From contig PUNE01000129.1 in assembly GCA_003551665.1 (NCBI GenBank), forward strand, positions 1 to 64,000: a stretch of 64,000 bases of DNA. Direction: 5' to 3'. The notes below the pieces were generated by a model, which saw nothing but the letters and a program-made list of their open reading frames with translations, did not search any database and had not been told where the DNA came from. A program made the position numbers and the translations under genes. Positions 25,741 to 32,561 of this stretch are shown one piece after another (position 1 is the stretch's first letter; every line of letters starts with the position of its first letter). The DNA is from Halobacteroidaceae bacterium. GTDB taxonomy: Bacteria > Bacillota > Halanaerobiia > B1SED10-174.

Positions 25741-27054
25741 ATGCTTACACCAAACTCGATCCCGGAAGAAAAAGTGAAACTCAGCAATAAACAAATAATT
25801 ATTAAATTTTTAACCAACAACATGGTCACCATCATGTTTATTGTCCTGGGGCTTGCCGGTTTTTTTATTGCAGGGATGAATCCCTTTTTATTCCTGTTTG
25901 ATATTGTTGCCCGCATGTCGCGAAACTCATTTTTGGTTCTATCCCTGATTATCCCTGTTGTGGCAGGAATGGGGTTGAACTTTTCCATTGTCCTGGGGGC
26001 AATGGCCGGGCAGGCCCTGCTTATTTTTGTTACCCACTGGGGTATTACAGGGCTTCCAGGGATACTCCTCTGTATTGTCCTGGTTACTCCGCTCTCGATG
26101 TTTCTGGGGTATCTAACCGGTAAACTTTTTAATAAAGCCAAGGGGCAGGAAATGATTGCAGGATTGATCCTGGCCTTTTTTGCCCAGGGAATTTACGAGC
26201 TGATTTTTCTGCAGCTTGTAGGGGGAATTATCCCGATGGAAAACCGGGTTCTGATCATGGGCCAGGGAATAGGGGTCAGAACTACCGTTGACCTTACTGA
26301 TGGCCTCAAATATGGTCTGGACTGGCCCGGCCTTTCCTGGGGTATGCCCAACCTGCTTCGCCCGACCCTACCCTGGACCATAATTGTTGGGGTTATTGTC
26401 CTCCTTGTGGGGTACCTTGCTTATATCCTGTTTTTTAAGGGTAAAAGGGCTTCAATGCCCAAACTAATATCCGCCGCTGCCGTTGGGGGATTCCTGGTTT
26501 ACTGGAGTGTTAACCAGATCCAGACGGCTTCAATGATCAACATGGTCAGAATTCCTCTTTTAACCTGGTTTGTAATCCTGGCGCTGTGTCTTTTCATAGT
26601 CTTCTTTTCCAAAACCAAACTTGGCCAGGATATGCGTTCTGTAGGCCAGGACCGGCATGTTGCAGCGGTTTCAGGTATCCAGGTGGACCGGGTTCGGGTT
26701 ATTGCCATAATGATGTCAATGGTTATGGCCTCCTGGGGGCACATCATATTCCTGCAGAACATGGGTGCTTTCAGCACGTACGGTAGCCACGAACAAATCG
26801 GGTTATATTCTGTTGCTGCCCTTTTGATCGGTGGGGCTACGGTAACCAAGGCCACCATAGGGCAGGCGCTTTTAGGAGTATTTTTGTTCCACACCCTGTT
26901 TATTGTTTCGCCCTCGGCCGGCCGACAGCTCTTTGGTGATGCCCAGGTAGGTGAGTATTTCCGGGTTTTTGTTGCCTACGGGGTTATCGGTGCTACTCTG
27001 GCCATGCACGCCTGGCGGAAATTGCTTCAACGCAAGGGTGAACTGGGGGTTTAA
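25741..27054 (+). CDS. ABC importer permease 2
   Basis: This 437-residue permease has about ten hydrophobic segments and the coupling loop GQDRHVAAVSGIQVDRVR, matching the first permease. It begins 1 base after the stop of permease 1. An insertion between helices (about residues 180-270) makes it longer than its partner. The operon ends at the hairpin that follows. Confidence 0.9.
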   Translation: MLTPNSIPEEKVKLSNKQIIIKFLTNNMVTIMFIVLGLAGFFIAGMNPFLFLFDIVARMSRNSFLVLSLIIPVVAGMGLNFSIVLGAMAGQALLIFVTHWGITGLPGILLCIVLVTPLSMFLGYLTGKLFNKAKGQEMIAGLILAFFAQGIYELIFLQLVGGIIPMENRVLIMGQGIGVRTTVDLTDGLKYGLDWPGLSWGMPNLLRPTLPWTIIVGVIVLLVGYLAYILFFKGKRASMPKLISAAAVGGFLVYWSVNQIQTASMINMVRIPLLTWFVILALCLFIVFFSKTKLGQDMRSVGQDRHVAAVSGIQVDRVRVIAIMMSMVMASWGHIIFLQNMGAFSTYGSHEQIGLYSVAALLIGGATVTKATIGQALLGVFLFHTLFIVSPSAGRQLFGDAQVGEYFRVFVAYGVIGATLAMHAWRKLLQRKGELGV

Positions 27055-27086
27055 AACTCCATTATTCAGGAAGATTAATTGATGTT

Positions 27087-27116
27087 AAAGGCAAGCCCCA
27101 CCGGGGGCTTGCCTTT
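27087..27116 (+). terminator. Stem-loop ending the importer operon
   Basis: AAAGGCAAGCCCC pairs with GGGGCTTGCCTTT around an ACCG loop. The T-run is only three bases, all inside the stem, so termination may be partial. Confidence 0.7.
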
Positions 27117-27226
27117 GATGATTCGAGGGGAAGGAATTGGGAAAAACCTGACGAAATAAAAGGAAAGACACCTAAAAACCGCCGGAGATGCGGTTGATTT
27201 AAAAAGAAAAAACTGGAGGGAAAAAA

Positions 27227-27391
27227 ATGGGTCAACTGGTTGGAACTGTTGTTGGGATGATTATTTTCGGCTTTCTCTGGTACTATATTAATGTTACCAA
27301 GAAAGAAGGCAGGGGAAGGCTGGTGGAAACATTCTTTGTAACAATTCTTTTCGGGGTTTTGTTCCAGTTTTTTGCCAGGCTTTTCCAGTGA
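27227..27391 (+). CDS. Small membrane protein, 54 residues
   Basis: A short gene begins at ATG 27227 with CTGGAGGG 6 bases upstream and ends at TGA 27389-27391. The product has two hydrophobic helices (about residues 3-20 and 35-52) separated by a charged TKKEGRGR loop. It is unrecognised. Good ribosome site and membrane-protein pattern support it as real. Confidence 0.6.
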   Translation: MGQLVGTVVGMIIFGFLWYYINVTKKEGRGRLVETFFVTILFGVLFQFFARLFQ

Positions 27392-27435
27392 GAAAATAAG
27401 CGGCCGACCTTCTTTTTAGGGGAGGAGGCAATTTG

Positions 27436-27918
27436 GTGCTGATTTCGATAATTGTTGCCGTTGCAAGAAATAATGTTATTGGTGCCGGGGGAAAACTTCC
27501 CTGGAAAATACCCGGGGAGCAAAAAAGGTTTCGGGAGCTTTCCCTGGGTAAGACGGTTTTTATGGGCAGAAGGACTTTTGAAGAAATTGGAAAGCCCCTT
27601 CCCGGCCGCTTTACAGTTGTCATATCCAGGACAAAAAATTTTGAGTTTTCCAACTGTACAACGATGCCGTCCCTCCAGGGGGCCCTGGAAAGGTTCAGGG
27701 ATGAAGAGGAAATTATTATTGCCGGGGGAGCCCGGCTTTACCGGGAAGCCCTTCCCCTTGCCAACAGGATTTATTTAACCTGCATCCACAGGGATTTTCC
27801 CGGGGATGTTTTTTTCCCCGAGTGGGATCGGGAGGCTTTTAATTTAACTTATGTCCAGAAGGTGGAAGGAGCAATCCCCTATACCTATTATACCTTTGTC
27901 CGGAAGTGCCGGAAATGA
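27436..27918 (+). CDS. folA: Dihydrofolate reductase
   Basis: This protein of about 160 residues reduces dihydrofolate to tetrahydrofolate with NADPH. Motifs are the N-terminal ISIIVAVARNNVIG strand, LPWKIPGEQKRF (substrate site, with Glu in place of the usual Asp), GKTVFMGRRTFEEIG (NADPH phosphate site), LPGR and IIIAGGARLY. The start is GTG 27436 or the adjacent TTG 27433; GGGGAGGAGG lies 5-8 bases upstream. No thymidylate synthase is next to it. Confidence 0.92.
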   Translation: MLISIIVAVARNNVIGAGGKLPWKIPGEQKRFRELSLGKTVFMGRRTFEEIGKPLPGRFTVVISRTKNFEFSNCTTMPSLQGALERFRDEEEIIIAGGARLYREALPLANRIYLTCIHRDFPGDVFFPEWDREAFNLTYVQKVEGAIPYTYYTFVRKCRK

Positions 27919-27922
27919 TTAG

Positions 27923-27952
27923 CCTGCCTCTTTTAAGGGTGCAGGGTTTTTT
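27923..27952 (+). terminator. Probable terminator after folA
   Basis: CCTGC pairs with GCAGG across an A/T-rich loop, followed by GTTTTTT. The stem is short but well placed, 4 bases after the stop codon. Confidence 0.5.
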
Positions 27953-28038
27953 ATCGACAGAGGCTTCTCCAAAAAGGGTTGGTGCAAGGCCCGGGCCCCG
28001 GGGTTCCAATTAAAGGGAGATGGAAAAAGGAGGAAGTT

Positions 28039-28683
28039 ATGAAATTACTTTTAACAGGGTTCGATCCTTTTGCCGGGGAGAAGGTTAACCCTTCCTGGGA
28101 AGCAGTACGCGAACTGGAGAAAGAAGGAATAGACGGGGTGGAAATCCAGGCCATATGCCTGCCCACGGTATTTGGACAGGCTATTGAAATTGCAGTGCAG
28201 GCCATAGAGGAGAAAAAACCAGATCTGGTGATCTGTGTGGGTCAGGCCGGAGGGCGCAGTGAGATTTCTCTGGAGAGAGTGGCAATTAATATTAATGATG
28301 CCCAGATTAAGGACAACAAAGGCCAGCAGCCCGTCGACGAGCCGGTAATTCCCGGTGGTCCTGTTGGATACTGGTCAACTCTTCCTATAAAAGCAATGGT
28401 TCGGGCAATAAGAGAGACTGGCATTCCGGCGGGGGTTTCTAATACAGCAGGGACCTTTGTCTGTAACAATATTATGTTTGGAATCCTCCACCATATTGCC
28501 CAGAAAAAGCTTGGGACCAGGGCAGGGTTTATTCATATTCCTTTTTTACCCGAACAGGCTGTAAACCACCCCGGCAGGCCATCCATGACCCTGGATGCAG
28601 TTGTCCGGGGCCTGAAAACAGCAATTATGGCGGCAGTAAACTGTGAGGAAGACGAAAAAAACCCGGAGGGAAAAACCCATTAA
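28039..28683 (+). CDS. pcp: Pyroglutamyl-peptidase I
   Basis: This 214-residue cysteine peptidase of family C15 removes N-terminal pyroglutamate. The triad is visible: Glu79 (SLERVAIN), Cys142 (GTFVCNNIMFG) and His166 (FIHIPFLP). Length equals the family norm (about 215). ATG 28039 is chosen for AAAGGAGG 5 bases upstream and for the family start MKLLLTGFDPF. Confidence 0.95.
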   Translation: MKLLLTGFDPFAGEKVNPSWEAVRELEKEGIDGVEIQAICLPTVFGQAIEIAVQAIEEKKPDLVICVGQAGGRSEISLERVAININDAQIKDNKGQQPVDEPVIPGGPVGYWSTLPIKAMVRAIRETGIPAGVSNTAGTFVCNNIMFGILHHIAQKKLGTRAGFIHIPFLPEQAVNHPGRPSMTLDAVVRGLKTAIMAAVNCEEDEKNPEGKTH

Positions 28684-28763
28684 TGGGAGTAGTTTATAGG
28701 GTTGGACCACCTTTTTGAAGGAAAAATCTGTCAGACGGAGAAAAATAATAGGAGGTGAAAAGT

Positions 28764-29012
28764 GTGATTAAAATCATTTTTTACGGACTCCTTCTTGGAG
28801 GCGCAGGCCTGGTTATAGGTTACCTGATTTTTGGCCATGTTGGGGGAGAATTCATTCCCCTGGATAACCTGCTCAATCCTCCACAGGATTTCCTGGACGA
28901 AATCCAGGAGACTATAACAGGGATACGCCAGATCCGGGAAAGGATACTGATTAGCGGCGCAATCGGGCTGGGTTTTGGAATTCTTCTGGGCGCAATTCTT
29001 AGGAAGAAATAA
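28764..29012 (+). CDS. Small membrane protein, 82 residues
   Basis: Start GTG 28764 has TAGGAGG 8 bases upstream. The protein has two hydrophobic helices (about residues 1-23 and 60-78) flanking a soluble, acidic middle. Its stop overlaps the first base of the glycerate kinase start (TAATG), so the two are coupled. Function unknown. Confidence 0.65.
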   Translation: MIKIIFYGLLLGGAGLVIGYLIFGHVGGEFIPLDNLLNPPQDFLDEIQETITGIRQIRERILISGAIGLGFGILLGAILRKK

Positions 29013-30142
29013 TGACAAAAGTAGTCTGTGCGCCGGATTCTTTTAAGGGAAGCCTGGCTGCCAGCGAGGTAGCCCGGGCAATGGAAAGAGGCATAAGAAA
29101 ATTTTCCCCCGATATTGAAGTGCTTAGACTGCCCCTCTCTGATGGGGGAGAGGGGCTGGTTGATTCCCTTGTGGCTGCAACAGGGGGGCAGAAAAAAAAG
29201 ATTGTTGTAACCGGACCCCTGGGCAGGAGTGTTGAAGCTGAGTACGGCATTCTCCCCGACGGACGGGGGGTGATGGAGATGGCTTCAGCCTCGGGTATTA
29301 CTCTGCTCCCACGGGAAAAATTAAATCCCCTGAAGACCTCAACCCGGGGAACCGGAGAGCTTTTTAAGGCTCTTCTCCAGGAAGGCTGTCCGGAAATTAT
29401 CGTGGGTATAGGTGGAAGTGCTACCAATGATGGGGGCATTGGGATGCTCCAGGCCCTGGGTGGGAAATTTTTTGATTCCCGGGGCAGGGAAATAGGCCCG
29501 GGGGGAGGAGAATTGAAGAGACTCGCAGGTTACAGTCTTGATTGCCTTGACCCGCTGGTGAGGAGGGTGAAGATCAGGGTTGCATGTGATGTGGATAATC
29601 CCCTGACAGGAGAACGTGGTGCAGCCATGGTTTATGGTCCCCAGAAAGGGGCAACACCAGAAATGGTTGCTGAACTGGACCGGGGTTTAGCCCATCTTGC
29701 CAAACTGGTCCGGGAAAAAGAGGGACTGGATATTGAAAAAGTTCCCGGAGCAGGTGCTGCGGGGGGCCTGGGTGCAGGGATGATGGTTTTTTTAGGGGGA
29801 GAACTCCAGCCAGGAGTTGAACTGGTTCTGGATACAGTTGGTTTTGAGGAAAAAATTGCCGGGGCAGAATTAATTTTAACCGGGGAAGGTCGGCTTGATC
29901 AGCAGACTGTTTACGGTAAAACGCCCCTGGGGGTGGTTCGCAGAAGCGGAAAAATTCCTGTTGTGGCCATCGGGGGATGGCTTGAACCCGAATTTTCTTC
30001 CCTGCGCGGGGAAGGGCTAACTGCTTTTTTTTCCATCCTGGACCGGCCCAGGACCCTTGAAGATGCTATGCAGATGGCAGCCAGGCTTGTAGAAGAAACC
30101 TGTGAAGAAATAATTCGATTATTTTTTGCAGGCAGGAAATGA
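29012..30142 (+). CDS. Glycerate kinase (GlxK/GarK family)
   Basis: The 376-residue protein has the family N-terminus CAPDSFKGSLAASEVARAM, then SDGGEG, GIGGSATNDGG and TGEGRLDQQT motifs. The family phosphorylates D-glycerate, feeding photorespiration-like or sugar-acid catabolism into glycolysis. Length is normal (about 375-380). It is translationally coupled to the small membrane protein upstream. Confidence 0.9.
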   Translation: MTKVVCAPDSFKGSLAASEVARAMERGIRKFSPDIEVLRLPLSDGGEGLVDSLVAATGGQKKKIVVTGPLGRSVEAEYGILPDGRGVMEMASASGITLLPREKLNPLKTSTRGTGELFKALLQEGCPEIIVGIGGSATNDGGIGMLQALGGKFFDSRGREIGPGGGELKRLAGYSLDCLDPLVRRVKIRVACDVDNPLTGERGAAMVYGPQKGATPEMVAELDRGLAHLAKLVREKEGLDIEKVPGAGAAGGLGAGMMVFLGGELQPGVELVLDTVGFEEKIAGAELILTGEGRLDQQTVYGKTPLGVVRRSGKIPVVAIGGWLEPEFSSLRGEGLTAFFSILDRPRTLEDAMQMAARLVEETCEEIIRLFFAGRK

Positions 30143-30159
30143 TGATTTTGTGTAGAAAT

Positions 30160-30180
30160 TATAATACCATTATTGTGGTA
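30160..30180 (+). promoter_or_regulatory. Candidate operator/-10 region of the Rrf2 gene
   Basis: A TATAAT (30160-30165) runs into an inverted repeat TACCA-N6-TGGTA (30165-30180), 30 bases before the Rrf2-family start. The position suits autoregulation by steric block. No good -35 box is seen, so this is an inference. Confidence 0.35.
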
Positions 30181-30210
30181 GTAAAATAGGGTTTTAAGGG
30201 AGGTTCGCGA

Positions 30211-30612
30211 ATGAAGTTGTCAACAAAGGCGCGTTATGCAACCCGGGCACTAATCGAACTGACCCGGCATTATGAAAAAGGACCTGTTCGGCTCAAGGAT
30301 ATTGCTGAGAAGCAGGGAATTTCGGCCAAGTACCTGGAGCAGGTGCTTTTTCCTCTTAACATCCAGGGGTTGGTAAGAACCCGCAAGGGTAGTGGAGGGG
30401 GGCATTTTCTGGGCAGAGATCCCGAAGAAATCAACCTGGCCGAAATTATTAATATCGTGGAAGGGTCTCTTGCTCCAGTTGAGTGTGTGGATGATCCCAA
30501 GCGTTGTACCAGGTATGAAACCTGTGAGGCGCGGAAAATCTGGTGTCGCCTGAAGGACGTAATTGTCCAGGAGCTGGAATCCATTAATTTGAAGGAACTT
30601 TCGAAAATTTGA
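30211..30612 (+). CDS. Rrf2-family (IscR-like) transcriptional regulator
   Basis: This 133-residue protein has the Rrf2 winged helix (MKLSTKARYATRALIELT; KYLEQVLFPLNIQGLVRTRKG) and a C-terminal cysteine cluster Cys92, Cys99, Cys105 and Cys112. IscR uses three such cysteines to bind a [2Fe-2S] cluster, so this is probably an Fe-S or redox sensor. No isc or suf genes are adjacent. A terminator follows immediately, so it is probably monocistronic. Confidence 0.9.
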   Translation: MKLSTKARYATRALIELTRHYEKGPVRLKDIAEKQGISAKYLEQVLFPLNIQGLVRTRKGSGGGHFLGRDPEEINLAEIINIVEGSLAPVECVDDPKRCTRYETCEARKIWCRLKDVIVQELESINLKELSKI

Positions 30613-30616
30613 TTAG

Positions 30617-30662
30617 AAAACTCCGGGTTGGAATTAAAAATCTTTCCCGGAGTTTTGCTTTT
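30617..30662 (+). terminator. Terminator of the Rrf2 gene
   Basis: AAAACTCCGGG (30617-30627) pairs with CCCGGAGTTTT (30646-30656), followed by GCTTTT. Confidence 0.8.
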
Positions 30663-30720
30663 GGGCCCGAAAACGGCATTTGGGAAAAGGATATGAACTT
30701 AAGAGGATGAGGAGGGGAAA

Positions 30721-31644
30721 ATGGGGAAAAGTGGAGGAAAAGGAGTTGTAATCGGGGGATCCAATGTGGATATTAGAGGAAGGGTGAAAGGGGAAGTGGA
30801 GTGGAATACCTCTAATCCCGCCGTTATAAGTACCAGCCAGGGAGGGGTTGGCAGGAATATCGCAGAAAACCTGGCCCGGCTGGGTTTAAAAACCTCTTTC
30901 ATCAGTGCAGTGGGAGATGATTTTTCTGGCCGGCAGATCCTGGAGAACACAGGAGAAGCGGGGGTAGATGTAAGCAGGGTCCACACCTGCAGTTCCCACA
31001 ATACCGGAACCTACCTGGCTTTTCTTGAAGTCTCGGGAGATATGCTTTTGGGCATGTCGGACATGGATGTCCTTGAAACTATTGGACCTGAATATATTGA
31101 AAGCCAATTAGATATTTTGCAGAATGCTGATTTTGTTGTTGCTGACACCAACCTATCCCCCGGGGTTCTCGAGGCAATAGGAGGGCTCAGGGCAAGACTC
31201 GGGTTTGCTCTGATTTTGGAAACGGTTTCAGTTGCCAAGGCTCCTCGAGCCGCTCCACATCTTCGTGGTTTAAAGGTTCTTGCAACCAACAGGGAAGAAC
31301 TTAGGGCAATCAAACCCTTATCCCTGGAAACACCTTCGGATTTGAATCAGGCCGGCCGAGCTATAATAGATATGGGTTGTGAGATTTTACTTCTGAAAAT
31401 GGGACCTGCCGGGCTTTATGTTCACCAGGGGCAAGGGGGAATTCACCTTAAGCCCGAGAGGGTGGAAATAAAGGATGCAACTGGGGCGGGAGATAGCCTG
31501 GTGGCGGCTTTCGTGGCCGGCCTGCAATTGGGCTGGGATCTGGAGAAATGTTCCCGCCTGGCTCTCAAGGTTGCCCGCTTAACCCTGGAATGGCCGGGAA
31601 GTGTTAGTCCCAGGGTCAATCCGGCGCTAATGGAGGAGGAATGA
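30721..31644 (+). CDS. psuK: Pseudouridine kinase (PfkB family)
   Basis: The 307-residue PfkB-family sugar/nucleoside kinase shows GGVGRNIAENLARLG near the N-terminus and the anion-hole motif DATGAGDS with catalytic Asp258. PfkB kinases are diverse; the pseudouridine assignment rests on the overlapping downstream psuG. It would make pseudouridine 5'-phosphate for PsuG. The stop codon overlaps the psuG start (ATGA). Confidence 0.88.
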   Translation: MGKSGGKGVVIGGSNVDIRGRVKGEVEWNTSNPAVISTSQGGVGRNIAENLARLGLKTSFISAVGDDFSGRQILENTGEAGVDVSRVHTCSSHNTGTYLAFLEVSGDMLLGMSDMDVLETIGPEYIESQLDILQNADFVVADTNLSPGVLEAIGGLRARLGFALILETVSVAKAPRAAPHLRGLKVLATNREELRAIKPLSLETPSDLNQAGRAIIDMGCEILLLKMGPAGLYVHQGQGGIHLKPERVEIKDATGAGDSLVAAFVAGLQLGWDLEKCSRLALKVARLTLEWPGSVSPRVNPALMEEE

Positions 31645-32546
31645 AGATGAATCTGCATGTTAAAGGAGAGGTAAAAGCGGCCCTGAAAGAGGGGCGGGGA
31701 GTTGTGGCTCTGGAATCAACAATAATAACCCATGGAATGCCCTGGCCGGAAAACTGGGAAACGGCACTGGCGGTAGAAGAAATTGTCAGAGAAGAGGGTG
31801 CGATACCTGCAACCATAGCAGTAATTGAGGGTAAGCCAAGAATAGGCCTGGAAGAGGATGAACTAAAAAACCTGGCCGGGATTTCCTCTCCCCAAAAAAT
31901 CAGCAGGCAGGACCTTGCTTTTGTTTCCAGTAAAGGGCTTTCAGGAGGAACAACTGTTGCGGCAACAATGTTTCTGGCCAGGCGAGCCGGTATTGATATT
32001 TTCGCTACGGGGGGCATCGGAGGTGTCCACAGGGGAGCAGAAAGGACCTTCGATATTTCTGCGGACCTGGAAGAACTTGCCCGGACGGAAATTGCGGTTT
32101 TTTGCGCAGGGGTAAAGTCAATCCTTGATATTGGCAGGACCCTGGAGTACCTCGAAACCCGGGGGGTGCCGGTAATTGGGTTCGGGACAGATGAATTCCC
32201 TGCCTTTTTCAGTGACAAGAGCGGCTTTCTCGCCCCCCTGCGCCTGGATAGCCCGGAGGAAGTTGCTTCTTTGCTTAAGCACAAAAAAGACCTTGGGCTG
32301 GAGGGAGGTGCAGTTATTGCCTGTCCGGTTCCGGAAGGGCAGGGTGTTTCCCGGCGGGAAATGGAAAAAGCCCTTGAATTATCCTTAAAAGATGCCGAAA
32401 AAGAAGGTGTGACCGGAAAGGGAGTAACCCCCTTTCTTCTGCAGAGAATGAGTGAGCATACCAGGGGCCGGACTCTGGAGGCCAATCAGGCCCTGATCAG
32501 AAACAATGCTTCCATTGCTGCAAGGGTATGCCAGAAATTGAAATAA
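31641..32546 (+). CDS. psuG: Pseudouridine-5'-phosphate glycosidase
   Basis: This 301-residue enzyme cleaves pseudouridine 5'-phosphate to uracil and ribose 5-phosphate. Family signatures are LESTIITHGMPWPEN (Glu25), SSKGLSGGTT (Lys98) and GGIGGVHRGAE ... CAGVKSILDIG (Lys159, the expected Schiff-base lysine). The start may be ATG 31641 or ATG 31647, both served by GGAGGAGGA. With psuK it forms the known pseudouridine degradation pair. Confidence 0.95.
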   Translation: MKMNLHVKGEVKAALKEGRGVVALESTIITHGMPWPENWETALAVEEIVREEGAIPATIAVIEGKPRIGLEEDELKNLAGISSPQKISRQDLAFVSSKGLSGGTTVAATMFLARRAGIDIFATGGIGGVHRGAERTFDISADLEELARTEIAVFCAGVKSILDIGRTLEYLETRGVPVIGFGTDEFPAFFSDKSGFLAPLRLDSPEEVASLLKHKKDLGLEGGAVIACPVPEGQGVSRREMEKALELSLKDAEKEGVTGKGVTPFLLQRMSEHTRGRTLEANQALIRNNASIAARVCQKLK

Positions 32547-32561
32547 ACCGGGAGGCAAGAA

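Noticed and set aside
31616-32485. Long open frame (289 codons) antisense to psuG
   Set aside because: It lies opposite a certain gene, is rich in Ser/Pro/Arg as expected from a shadow frame, and has no ribosome site.
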